Made by a program: the position numbers and the translations under genes | The notes under the pieces: generated by a model | The model's input: only the letters and a program-made list of their open reading frames with translations | What the model was told of the DNA's origin: nothing | The model's database searches: none | Source of the DNA: Hyphomicrobiales bacterium | Lineage (GTDB): Bacteria; Pseudomonadota; Alphaproteobacteria; Rhizobiales; Xanthobacteraceae | DNA: 14,084 bases | Assembly: GCA_016201085.1 (NCBI GenBank) | Contig: JACQDO010000430.1 | Coordinates: 1-14,084 of the forward strand | Reading direction: 5' to 3' | Part shown: positions 6,572-14,084 of the stretch, piece by piece | Layout of the letters: the number at the start of each line of letters is the position of its first letter | How positions within the stretch are numbered: position 1 is the first letter of the stretch

Positions 6572-7983
6572 GCCGCAGCTCCTTCATGCGCCGCACGCGA
6601 CGCCGACGATACGACTTTCTCAACCGCCGCCTGATCGGCCGGCAGCACGGTCACGCGTTCCCGCCGTGTGGTGAGGTCGGCAAGCCAGTCCGGCAGCGCC
6701 GGCGTGACGCCGCAGGCGGCTTTCACCGCATCGGGAAACTTGGCCGGATGCGCGGTCGACAGCACCACCATCGGCACCGCGGGATCGCGCGTTTCCTTCT
6801 CGGCCACCGCCAGCGCCACCGCGGTGTGCGGATCGGCGCAGTAGCCAGCCTCGCGCATCCAGGCGCGCATGGTGGCGGCGCATTCCTGCTCATCGGCACG
6901 GTCGGCGGTGAACAGCGCACGCATCTGCTTAAGCGCCGGCGAGGCGACCGCGAAACGGCGCGATTGCGCCAGCGAGGCCATCGCGGCGCGCACCGCGGCG
7001 GCGTCGCGGCCATTGCTCTCGAACAGCAGCCGCTCGAAATTGGACGATATCTGGATGTCCATCGAGGGCGATGCGGTCGCCACCACGTCGCGGATTTCGT
7101 AAGCACCAGTCGCAAAGGTGCGAACCAGGATATCGTTGACATTGGTCGCGACCACCAGGCGGTCGATCGGCAATCCCATGCGCGCGGCAACATAGCCGGC
7201 ATAGACGTCGCCGAAATTCCCGGTCGGCACCGTGAAGGCCACTTTCCGGTGCGGCGCGCCCAGCGCCACCGCCGCGGTGAAGTAATAGACGGTCTGCGCC
7301 ACGATGCGCGCCCAGTTGATGGAATTGACGCCGGACAGCCGCACGCGGTCGCGGAAGGCGTGATGATTGAACATCGCCTTCACCAGCGCCTGACAGTCGT
7401 CGAAGGTGCCCTCGATCGCCAGCGCATGCACGTTCGAGTCCGTCGCGCAGGTCATCATGCGCCGCTGTACCTCGGAGATGCGGCCATGCGGGAACAGCAC
7501 CACCACGTCGACTTGCGCGCGGCCGCGGAACGCTTCGACCGCGGCGCCGCCGGTGTCGCCCGAGGTCGCCACCACGATGGTGGTGCGCTCGGAGCGCTTG
7601 AGCAGCACGTGATCCATCAGCCGCGCCACCAGTTGCATCGCCAGGTCCTTGAAGGCGAGCGTCGGGCCGTGGAACAGCTCCAAGACGAACAGGCTGGCGC
7701 CGAGCTGCACCAACGGCGCGGTGGCCGGATGGCGGAAGGTGCCATAGGCCTCCTGCGCCATGCGCGCGAGATCGGCTTCGGCGATGCTGTCGCCGACGAA
7801 CGGCCGGATCACCTCGACCGCGACCTCGGCATAAGGCCGGCCGGCAAAGCCAGCGATGGTCTCGTTCATGACCGAGGGCCATGACTCGGGCACATAGAGA
7901 CCACCATCGCGAGCCAGCCCCGCGAGCATGACCTCGACAAAATTAAGCGCGGGGGCCTCGCCCCGAGTTGAGACGTAACGCAT
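6568..7983 (-). CDS. thrC: Threonine synthase
   Basis: A 471-residue PLP-dependent enzyme that converts O-phospho-L-homoserine to threonine plus phosphate, the last step of threonine synthesis. The N-terminus MRYVSTRG and the phrase ARDGGLYVPESW are hallmarks of the longer bacterial ThrC class. The PLP Schiff-base lysine is Lys112 in GPTLAFKDLAMQL. The phosphate-binding SGDTGGAAVEAF is at 141-152. The later VPTGNFGDVYAGYVA loop is also conserved. The ATG at 7983 has no strong ribosome binding site. The gene leads a minus-strand unit with the M16 peptidase (4-nt overlap) and GNAT gene, and is divergent from the plus-strand gene at 8213. The homoserine kinase gene is not in the window. Confidence 0.97.
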   Translation of the reverse strand: MRYVSTRGEAPALNFVEVMLAGLARDGGLYVPESWPSVMNETIAGFAGRPYAEVAVEVIRPFVGDSIAEADLARMAQEAYGTFRHPATAPLVQLGASLFVLELFHGPTLAFKDLAMQLVARLMDHVLLKRSERTTIVVATSGDTGGAAVEAFRGRAQVDVVVLFPHGRISEVQRRMMTCATDSNVHALAIEGTFDDCQALVKAMFNHHAFRDRVRLSGVNSINWARIVAQTVYYFTAAVALGAPHRKVAFTVPTGNFGDVYAGYVAARMGLPIDRLVVATNVNDILVRTFATGAYEIRDVVATASPSMDIQISSNFERLLFESNGRDAAAVRAAMASLAQSRRFAVASPALKQMRALFTADRADEQECAATMRAWMREAGYCADPHTAVALAVAEKETRDPAVPMVVLSTAHPAKFPDAVKAACGVTPALPDWLADLTTRRERVTVLPADQAAVEKVVSSASRAAHEGAAA

Positions 7984-8212
7984 TGATTTGACTTGGCTTT
8001 ATGGTTCCGGCACGGCCGTAATGTGGCCGGCACAGTAGCCGCACGCGGCGGCTTTCACAAGGAAACGCCACTTACGGAATTGGCTCAGGCGTAAACGCGC
8101 GACGCGTCTTGGGACGGCTGATCGGACGTCAATTGATATTCATCCGCCGACGGCCCTACCATGGCGGAACACACCATTCGAGAATCATCCCCTCACTTAC
8201 GATCGGACTTTC
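7984..8212. other. Divergent intergenic region between thrC and the Pht5-like gene
   Basis: A 229-bp gap holding the control regions of two divergent genes. On the minus side a promoter candidate for thrC is listed separately. Near it, CCGGCAC occurs twice in direct orientation (8008-8014 and 8027-8033), 19 bp apart. On the plus side TTGATA near 8135 could be a -35 box, but nothing 17 bp downstream resembles a good -10. I see no riboswitch-like structure or leader peptide with threonine/isoleucine codons, so classical attenuation of thrC is not apparent. Confidence 0.5.
8032..8060 (-). promoter_or_regulatory. thrC: Promoter candidate for the thrC operon
   Basis: On the minus strand, TTGTGA (8060-8055) is separated by 17 bases from TACTGT (8037-8032). 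Both are partial matches to the sigma-70 consensus. The predicted start near 8025 leaves a leader of about 40 nt before the thrC ATG. This is a consensus match by eye in GC-rich DNA and is weak evidence. Confidence 0.3.
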
Positions 8213-9199
8213 ATGCGCAAGCTCCAACTGACGCTGGCCTGCGGCCGCTATGATCGCACGCAACCCCTCATCGACGGCCGGGTGCAGCCCGAAGGCGTCG
8301 ATCTCACATTCCTCCCCCTGCGCCCGGGCGAAACCTTCTGGCGCATGCTCAACTACGGCGAGTTCGACGTATCGGAAATGTCGCTGTCGTCCTACACGAT
8401 TCTGCGCTCGGAAGGCGACACGCGCTTCACCGCGATTCCGGTTTTTCCCTCGCGGGTCTTCCGGCATTCGGCGATCTATGTTCGCGCCGGTTCCGGCATC
8501 GAGAAGCCGGAAGATCTCAAGGGCAAGCGTATCGGCGTCGGCGACTACCAGATGACGGCGGCGGTTTGGGCGCGCGGCCTGCTCATGCACGAGCACGGTG
8601 TTGCGCCGGAGGATATTGCATGGGTCATCGGCAGGCCGATCCGCACCATCAAGTCGCCCGACGGCATCCGCTTGCAGGATTTGCCGGCGGACACCACGCT
8701 GGAGGCGATGCTTGAGCGCGGCGAGATCGACGCCCTCGTCTCGGTGATGATTCCCAGCGGGCTGGGCAAGACCGTTCGGCGGCTGTTCCGCGATTCGCGC
8801 AAGGTCGAGACCGAGTATTTCAAAAAGACCGGCATCTTCCCCATCATGCATACGCTGGTGCTGAAGACGAATCTTTACGAGAGCAAACCGTGGCTGGCGG
8901 TGAGCTTCTACCGCGCTTTCCTGCGCGCGCGCGACCTCGCCTATCAGACGATGTACGACACCGACGCCTTGAGCGTCAGCCTGCCCTGGGTGATTCAGGA
9001 AGTCGAAGCGACACGCGAAATTTTCGGGCCGCAGATATGGGATTATTCAATCGAAGGCAGCCTGCCGACGCTGAATGCCCTGGTCAGCTATCTCGACGAG
9101 CAAAAGCTCACGCGCCGCCGCATGAGCGTCGAGGAGCTGTTCGCGCCCAACATCGGCGCGGGTCTCGCCGATTATCTGCGGGCAACTGGAGAGGATTGA
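8213..9199 (+). CDS. 4,5-dihydroxyphthalate decarboxylase-like / NMT1-THI5-like protein
   Basis: A 328-residue protein of the family holding 4,5-dihydroxyphthalate decarboxylase (Pht5), a branch with the type-2 periplasmic-binding-protein fold. Family landmarks are the N-terminal ACGRYDRTQPLIDGRVQPEG, then GEFDVSEMSLSSYTI, FPSRVFRHSAIYVR, and the KPEDLKGKRIGVGDYQMTA strand-loop used for ligand binding in this fold. There is no signal peptide or lipobox, so unlike ABC transporter binding proteins it should be cytoplasmic, which favours an enzyme or ligand sensor. No phthalate-pathway or ABC permease genes are nearby, so the true substrate is open. The ATG at 8213 is the only sensible start; no start codon was found upstream in frame and no clear Shine-Dalgarno is visible. 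It stands alone on the plus strand, converging on SURF1 with 21 nt between the stops. Confidence 0.8.
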   Translation: MRKLQLTLACGRYDRTQPLIDGRVQPEGVDLTFLPLRPGETFWRMLNYGEFDVSEMSLSSYTILRSEGDTRFTAIPVFPSRVFRHSAIYVRAGSGIEKPEDLKGKRIGVGDYQMTAAVWARGLLMHEHGVAPEDIAWVIGRPIRTIKSPDGIRLQDLPADTTLEAMLERGEIDALVSVMIPSGLGKTVRRLFRDSRKVETEYFKKTGIFPIMHTLVLKTNLYESKPWLAVSFYRAFLRARDLAYQTMYDTDALSVSLPWVIQEVEATREIFGPQIWDYSIEGSLPTLNALVSYLDEQKLTRRRMSVEELFAPNIGAGLADYLRATGED

Positions 9200-9220
9200 A
9201 ATGGGCGCGCCTTTGTCGCC

Positions 9221-9973
9221 TCACCCCCGCCGCCTGAGCCTGCCCACCAACCACACCCCATAGACGCCGGCCAGAGCGAGCGCGAGGCCGAACCAGGTGA
9301 TGGCGTATTGCCAGTGATTGTTGGGCAACGCGATCGCGAGCTTGCCGGGCTTCGGCCAGCCGCCCTCAGGGACTGGAGATTCCTGGTCGATGTAGAACGG
9401 CGCGGCCGTCGCCCATTTCTTGGCGGCGGCGATGGCTTTGGTGTCGCGCACATACCAGACGTTGCCGGCAGCGTCGTCGGCCGGTGTGAACAGGCCGCGC
9501 GTCTCCGGCCAGCGCATCACGCCGACGATCTCGATAATGCCGCGCGGCGCGCCGCCCGCACGCGTTGCCGGATCCTTGCGCTCGAGCGGCACGAAGCCGC
9601 GATCGACCAGCACGATGCCGCCGCCGGACAGTTGCGCCGGCGCGAAAACCCAATAGCCGGGGCCTTTGACATCGGGCCGCAGCGGCGAGCCGGGGGTGTA
9701 GACCAGCGCCTCCTGGCCTGCGAGGAATTCGGCCGGAAACACGACACGGGTATATTCGTTGCCTTCCGGCTTGAGCTGCGACCAGTTGGCGGACGGCGGC
9801 AAATTTTCCGGCGCGCGTGCCAGCCGCGTATTGAGCGTCGCGATCAGATTTTCCTTCCAGGCCTTGCGCTCGAGCTGCCATAGGCCGAGCCCGCACAAGA
9901 TGGCGATGCCGACCAGAGCGAACAGCGTCGGCGCCAGCACGCCGCGTCGGGTTCTGACCCGCGGCTCGCTCAC
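9221..9973 (-). CDS. SURF1-family cytochrome oxidase assembly protein
   Basis: A 250-residue SURF1 (Shy1) homologue, an inner-membrane factor that helps insert heme a into subunit I of aa3-type oxidases. It has the family's two-helix layout. An N-terminal membrane segment (about 14-31) ends in GLGLWQLERKAWKENLI, the SURF1 signature. A large periplasmic domain with RGFVPLERKDPATR follows, and then a second membrane helix preceded by NNHWQYAITWFGLALALAG near the C-terminus. The start is the GTG at 9973, which overlaps the DUF983 stop by 4 nt (GTGA). The same frame runs further up into the DUF983 gene, but that part is antifamily sequence. It is the last gene of the cox cluster. Confidence 0.93.
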   Translation of the reverse strand: MSEPRVRTRRGVLAPTLFALVGIAILCGLGLWQLERKAWKENLIATLNTRLARAPENLPPSANWSQLKPEGNEYTRVVFPAEFLAGQEALVYTPGSPLRPDVKGPGYWVFAPAQLSGGGIVLVDRGFVPLERKDPATRAGGAPRGIIEIVGVMRWPETRGLFTPADDAAGNVWYVRDTKAIAAAKKWATAAPFYIDQESPVPEGGWPKPGKLAIALPNNHWQYAITWFGLALALAGVYGVWLVGRLRRRG

Positions 9974-10356
9974 GCGTCGCCTTTGCGTTCGAGACGGCCT
10001 TCCGCCGCCTTGTGATGGTATTGCAGCGCGATCAACAGGCCCTTGAGCAGCCTTAAAGGAGCAAGCGTCACCAGCAGGACCAGCGGCAGCCACAGCGCCG
10101 CGTGCAGCCAATAGGGCGGCTGATAGACCACCTCGGTCATCAGCGCCGCGAACACCACGATGGCGCCGCCGATCAGGATCACGAACACCGCCGGCCCGTC
10201 GCCGGCGTCGGCGAAGCTATAGTCGAGGCCGCAACGCTCGCAGGCCGGACGCAAAGTGAGAAAGCCCTGGAAAAGCTTGCCCTCGCCGCAACGCGGACAG
10301 CGGCCACGAAGACCTCTCGCGATCGGCAATGCTGTCGGCGGCGTTTTGTCAGTCAT
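9970..10356 (-). CDS. DUF983 membrane protein with a zinc-ribbon-like motif
   Basis: A 128-residue DUF983 protein, a family found regularly in alphaproteobacterial cox clusters but without an established function. Two CxxC pairs (Cys20/Cys23 in RCPRCGEGKLF and Cys39/Cys42 in CERCGLDY) form a likely metal-binding ribbon. Two membrane helices follow (about 55-77 and 82-105). Possible roles are copper or heme handling during oxidase assembly, inferred from context only. GAGGG 8 nt before the ATG gives a good ribosome binding site. It follows ctaE after a 67-nt gap that contains a terminator-like hairpin, and its stop overlaps the SURF1 GTG, so the last two genes form a coupled pair. Confidence 0.9.
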   Translation of the reverse strand: MTDKTPPTALPIARGLRGRCPRCGEGKLFQGFLTLRPACERCGLDYSFADAGDGPAVFVILIGGAIVVFAALMTEVVYQPPYWLHAALWLPLVLLVTLAPLRLLKGLLIALQYHHKAAEGRLERKGDA

Positions 10357-10373
10357 CGTAAACCCTCAAATAC

Positions 10374-10400
10374 AAAAGGGCGGCGTCGCCGCCGCCCCTT
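10374..10400 (-). terminator. Intrinsic terminator-like hairpin between ctaE and DUF983
   Basis: Read on the minus strand, AAG-GGGCGGCG-GCGA-CGCCGCCC-TTTT makes a perfect 8-bp GC stem (10378-10385 pairing with 10390-10397), extendable by G-U and A-U pairs. It closes a 4-nt loop and is followed by four T and then GTATTTG. It lies 23 nt beyond the ctaE stop and 17 nt before the DUF983 start. This is the best intrinsic-terminator match in the window, though the T-run is short, so termination may be partial. Confidence 0.65.
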
Positions 10401-10423
10401 GCGTAGACGATCGCTATCCGCGA

Positions 10424-11278
10424 TCAGTGCCCATGGGCGGCGCTGGCGCCCGAGCCCCACACATATATGCAGGCGAACAGGAACAGCCACACCACGTCGA
10501 CGAAATGCCAGTACCAGGCGGCGAATTCGAAGCCGAGATGCTGTTTCGGATTGAAGTGGCCGCTGAGCGCGCGCAACAGGCAGACGATCAGGAAGATCGA
10601 GCCGATGATCACATGCGCGCCGTGGAACCCGGTCGCCATGAAGAAGGTGGCGCCGTAGATGTTGCCGGCAAAACCGAAGGCGGCGTGCGAATACTCGTAA
10701 GCCTGCACGCCGGTGAAGGTGACGCCAAGCAGAATGGTCAGCGCCAAGCCCCATTTCAGGCCCTCACGGTCGCCTTCCAGCAGCGCGTGATGCGCCCAGG
10801 TCACCGTGGTGCCGGAGGTGAGCAGGATGAGCGTGTTCAACAGCGGCAGGTGCCAGGGATTGAAGGTTTCGATGCCTTGCGGCGGCCAGACGCCGTGCGT
10901 GAAGGCGAGCCGGCCGACCTCATGCGCTTCGCCGGGAAACAGCGCGGTGTTGAAATAGGCCCAGAACCAGGCGACGAAGAACATCACCTCGGAGGCGATG
11001 AACAGGATCATGCCGTAGCGGTGCGAGATCTGCACCACGCGGGTGTGGTAGCCCTCGTGTTCGGCTTCGCGGATCACGTCGCGCCACCAGGCGATGAAGG
11101 TGTAGAGCACGCCGATGACGCCGATGCCGAACACCAGCGGCGCCGCGGCAAACATGTGATGCATCCAGGCGATGGCGCCGACCGCCAGGATGAAGACGGA
11201 GGTGGCGCCGACGGCCGGCCACGGGCTGGGATCGACCAGGTGGTAGTCGTGGTGCGGCTTGACGTGAGCGTCGGCCAT
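10424..11278 (-). CDS. ctaE: Cytochrome c oxidase subunit III
   Basis: Subunit III of the aa3-type oxidase, 284 residues and about seven membrane helices. It does not carry metals but stabilises proton uptake by subunit I. Recognisable features are the N-terminal [12 protein letters not shown], the [16 protein letters not shown] segment (64-79), and [15 protein letters not shown] (96-110) with the buried Glu97. The C-terminal [19 protein letters not shown] is also typical. A clear AAGGGAG lies about 9 nt before the ATG at 11278. It starts 14 nt after the ctaG stop. A terminator-like hairpin follows the gene. Length and motifs are complete. Confidence 0.98.
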   Translation of the reverse strand: MADAHVKPHHDYHLVDPSPWPAVGATSVFILAVGAIAWMHHMFAAAPLVFGIGVIGVLYTFIAWWRDVIREAEHEGYHTRVVQISHRYGMILFIASEVMFFVAWFWAYFNTALFPGEAHEVGRLAFTHGVWPPQGIETFNPWHLPLLNTLILLTSGTTVTWAHHALLEGDREGLKWGLALTILLGVTFTGVQAYEYSHAAFGFAGNIYGATFFMATGFHGAHVIIGSIFLIVCLLRALSGHFNPKQHLGFEFAAWYWHFVDVVWLFLFACIYVWGSGASAAHGH

Positions 11279-11292
11279 TGTGGTCGTCTCCC

Positions 11293-11913
11293 TTAGAGCT
11301 TGCTCTTATCGCTGTCCGGCGCCTCGGCCACCGGCTGCGCCGAATCGCGTTGCCGATAGAAGGTGTAGGACAGCGTGATGCTGTTGAGGTCGTCCTGGTC
11401 ACGATCCTTGGCGATCTCGGGATCGACATAGAACACGACCGCCAGTTCGCGCGTCTCGCCGGCCTTGAGGCGCTGGTCGGTGAAGCAGAAGCAGTTGATC
11501 TTGGTGAAGTACGAGCCGACCTGCGGCGGCGAGACATTGTACGAAGCCATCCCTAAGATCTCGCGCGCGGCCTCGTTGACGACCTTGTAGTGCACGGTCG
11601 CCACCTCGCCGATGCGGACCTTGATCTCGTTCCGCTCGGGCTTGAATTTCCACGGCAGGCCGGGCCCGACGTTGGAATCGAAGCGAATGGTAAGCTCGCG
11701 GCCGAGCACATGGTCGGGCGCCTGGCTGGAGACTTGGGTGGTGCCGCCAAAACCCGTGGTCTTGCAGAACCAACTGTACAGCGGCACCGACGCATAGGCC
11801 GCGCCCACCATCAGCGCCACGAACGCGCCGCAGCAGGCCGCGATCAGCATGTCGCGGCGCAGCGGCTTCTTGTCGTCGTGGGATGCGGGTGCGGTCATGG
11901 ATTTGTTCGTCAT
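11293..11913 (-). CDS. ctaG: Cytochrome c oxidase assembly protein CtaG (Cox11)
   Basis: A 206-residue Cox11/CtaG protein that delivers copper to the CuB site of subunit I from the periplasmic side of the inner membrane. A short cytoplasmic N-terminus is followed by one membrane helix (about 22-40) and a periplasmic immunoglobulin-like domain. The copper ligands are visible: Cys141 and Cys143 in the signature NCFCFTDQ, plus Cys50 in [11 protein letters not shown] just after the helix. The ATG at 11913 overlaps the stop of the small upstream gene by 4 nt (ATGA) and has no good site of its own, so translation is probably coupled. An internal Met6 is an alternative start. Confidence 0.97.
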   Translation of the reverse strand: MTNKSMTAPASHDDKKPLRRDMLIAACCGAFVALMVGAAYASVPLYSWFCKTTGFGGTTQVSSQAPDHVLGRELTIRFDSNVGPGLPWKFKPERNEIKVRIGEVATVHYKVVNEAAREILGMASYNVSPPQVGSYFTKINCFCFTDQRLKAGETRELAVVFYVDPEIAKDRDQDDLNSITLSYTFYRQRDSAQPVAEAPDSDKSKL

Positions 11914-12074
11914 AGCGGGCGGATGAGGACCACGGGGCCCTTCACCAGGGTCATCACGTAGAACAGCACGATCAGCGCCACCAGCGCCAGCGCGATCGCG
12001 ATCGAGCGCGAGCGCCGGGCGCGCTTCTGCGCCTCGGTGAGCACGACACCCTCGTCCTTGGCCGGCTCAGTCAT
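11910..12074 (-). CDS. Small single-pass membrane protein upstream of ctaG (CoxF-like)
   Basis: A 54-residue protein translated from an ATG at 12074 to a TGA at 11912-11910. The N-terminal half is polar and basic (TEPAKDEG, then [11 protein letters not shown]). A membrane helix follows at about 24-43 ([19 protein letters not shown]), with a short tail ending [10 protein letters not shown]. The positive-inside rule puts the N-terminus in the cytoplasm. Its position between ctaB (14 nt upstream) and ctaG (4-nt overlap), together with its length and topology, matches the small protein often called CoxF in alphaproteobacterial cox operons. No defined function is known to me. It is easily missed because it is so short. 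Confidence 0.85.
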   Translation of the reverse strand: MTEPAKDEGVVLTEAQKRARRSRSIAIALALVALIVLFYVMTLVKGPVVLIRPL

Positions 12075-12088
12075 TGTCACTCAGATGC

Positions 12089-13045
12089 TCACGCCGTCAG
12101 TCGGGCGATCAGCCCGCCCCATCCGCGCTCGACCAGGAGCGTCGCGAACAGGAGGAACAAATACAGGATCGAGAAGGCGAACAGATGCCGGCAGGCGCGT
12201 TCGACCGGGCGGCGTTCCTGCAGAACTTGGCCTGCCAGCGCCAGCATGATGGCGCCGGTCACGCTCGCCACGACGCCATAAAGGACACCGGCATAGCCGA
12301 GCGCCCAGGGCGCGATGCCGAGCGGCACCAGCACGAGCGTATAGAGCATGATGTGCCGCCGCGTGCTGACATCGCCGGCGACCACCGGCAGCATCGGAAT
12401 GCCGGCGCGGGCATAGTCCTCGGTGCGATACAGCGCGAGCGCCCAGAAATGCGGCGGCGTCCAGAAAAAGATGATCAGGAACAGCAACACCGGCTCGAGC
12501 GACAGCGAACCCGTCACCGCCGCCCAGCCGATCGTCGGCGGGAAGGCGCCGGCGGCGCCGCCGATCACGATGTTCTGCGGCGTCGAGCGCTTGAGCCACA
12601 TCGTATAGATCGCGACGTAGAAGAAGATGGTGAAGGCGAGCAAGGCGGCCGCCAGCACATTGACCAGGAGGCCCAGCACCACCACCGCGAAGCAAGCAAG
12701 CGTCAGCCCGAAGGCGAGCGCCTCGCCCGGCTGCACGCGGCCCATCGGCACCGGACGGCGCGCGGTGCGCGTCATCAGCGCGTCGATGTCGGCGTCGTAC
12801 CACATGTTGAGCGCGCCGGAAGCGCCGGCGCCGACCGCGATGCAGAGCAGCGCGGTAAACCCGGTCAGCGGGTGCAGGTGGCCGGGCGCCACCGCCAGGC
12901 CGACCAGCGCGGTGAACACCACCAGCGACATCACGCGCGGTTTCATCAGCGCGATGTAATCGCCGACGCTGGCCGAGCTCGGCTCGGCCAGCGTGCTTGC
13001 GACAATCGGGCCGCGGAAGTTGGCGCCTTCGCTGATCAGCGACAT
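12089..13045 (-). CDS. ctaB: Protoheme IX farnesyltransferase (heme O synthase)
   Basis: A 318-residue integral membrane prenyltransferase (CyoE/CtaB, UbiA superfamily) that adds a farnesyl group to heme b to make heme O, the precursor of the heme A used by aa3 oxidase. The Mg-diphosphate-binding motif is Asn80-x3-Asp84-x3-Asp88 in [19 protein letters not shown]. The second conserved loop contains [19 protein letters not shown]. About nine hydrophobic segments are spread through the chain, and [19 protein letters not shown] is the usual first helix. The frame stays open upstream into ctaD. The ATG at 13045 is chosen because it lies 13 nt after the ctaD stop and gives the family N-terminus. 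A heme A synthase gene (ctaA) is not in this window. Confidence 0.97.
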   Translation of the reverse strand: MSLISEGANFRGPIVASTLAEPSSASVGDYIALMKPRVMSLVVFTALVGLAVAPGHLHPLTGFTALLCIAVGAGASGALNMWYDADIDALMTRTARRPVPMGRVQPGEALAFGLTLACFAVVVLGLLVNVLAAALLAFTIFFYVAIYTMWLKRSTPQNIVIGGAAGAFPPTIGWAAVTGSLSLEPVLLFLIIFFWTPPHFWALALYRTEDYARAGIPMLPVVAGDVSTRRHIMLYTLVLVPLGIAPWALGYAGVLYGVVASVTGAIMLALAGQVLQERRPVERACRHLFAFSILYLFLLFATLLVERGWGGLIARLTA

Positions 13046-13058
13046 CCGTAATGACTCT

Positions 13059-14084
<1,026 letters not shown>

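Noticed and set aside
4772..6634. Plus-strand open frame of 620 codons
   Set aside because: It lies antisense to the M16 peptidase and GNAT genes, which have clear catalytic motifs. Its translation is rich in Arg, His, Ala and Gly with no domain, typical of the antisense shadow of GC-rich genes.
6586..7884. Plus-strand open frame of 432 codons
   Set aside because: It is antisense to thrC and is an Arg/His-rich shadow without recognisable motifs or a ribosome binding site.
8008..8033. CCGGCAC direct repeat upstream of thrC as an operator
   Set aside because: Seven-base GC-rich matches are common by chance in this composition, and there is no symmetry or known site to support it.
9200..9220. 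GGCGCGCC palindrome between the convergent stops as a terminator
   Set aside because: It is an 8-bp self-complementary sequence with no loop and no T-run; nothing supports termination there.
10256..11296. Plus-strand open frame of 346 codons opposite ctaE
   Set aside because: Antisense shadow of subunit III, with no membrane segments or known motif.

Overview
The window looks like chromosomal DNA of a GC-rich alphaproteobacterium, most likely a member of the Hyphomicrobiales (Bradyrhizobium / Rhodopseudomonas / Xanthobacteraceae-like). This is an inference from gene content, order and protein style. The clues are an F0-only ATP synthase operon with paired b' and b subunits and no F1 genes beside it, an aa3 cytochrome oxidase cluster in the order ctaD-ctaB-small protein-ctaG-ctaE-DUF983-SURF1, a threonine synthase followed by an M16 peptidase, and palindromic intergenic repeats built around CTGGATTCC. 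Almost everything here is core energy metabolism and housekeeping. I see no transposase, integrase, CRISPR array, phage gene, tRNA or rRNA.

Layout. 1-332: non-coding leader with a promoter candidate and a perfect 17-bp palindrome. 333-2801 (+): atpI, atpB, atpE, b' and b, the membrane sector of the proton-driven ATP synthase, followed by a nested hairpin. 3043-3699 (+): a HAD-like hydrolase with an altered catalytic motif. 3706-3794: a REP-like repeat. 3821-4501 (-): an unknown lipoprotein. 4585-4686: a second repeat. 4694-7983 (-): threonine synthase, M16 peptidase and GNAT acetyltransferase, tightly packed (thrC first in transcription). 7984-8212: divergent intergenic region. 8213-9199 (+): a cytoplasmic 4,5-dihydroxyphthalate decarboxylase-like / NMT1-like protein. 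9221-14084 (-): the cytochrome c oxidase cluster, read from the right edge, with ctaD cut by the end of the window.

How the genes work together. The oxidase cluster encodes two core subunits (ctaD, ctaE) and the machinery that equips them: heme O synthase (ctaB), the CuB chaperone (ctaG) with a small membrane protein upstream, and SURF1. The oxidase pumps protons, and the F0 sector at the other end of the window lets them back in. An intrinsic-terminator-like hairpin sits between ctaE and DUF983-SURF1, so the last two genes may be expressed less than the oxidase subunits.

I found no convincing undescribed multi-gene system. The items most worth a second look are the palindrome overlapping the -35 box of the atp operon, the D-to-N change in the HAD nucleophile motif, the terminator inside the cox cluster, the lone plus-strand Pht5-like gene wedged between two minus-strand operons, and the 54-aa protein upstream of ctaG.
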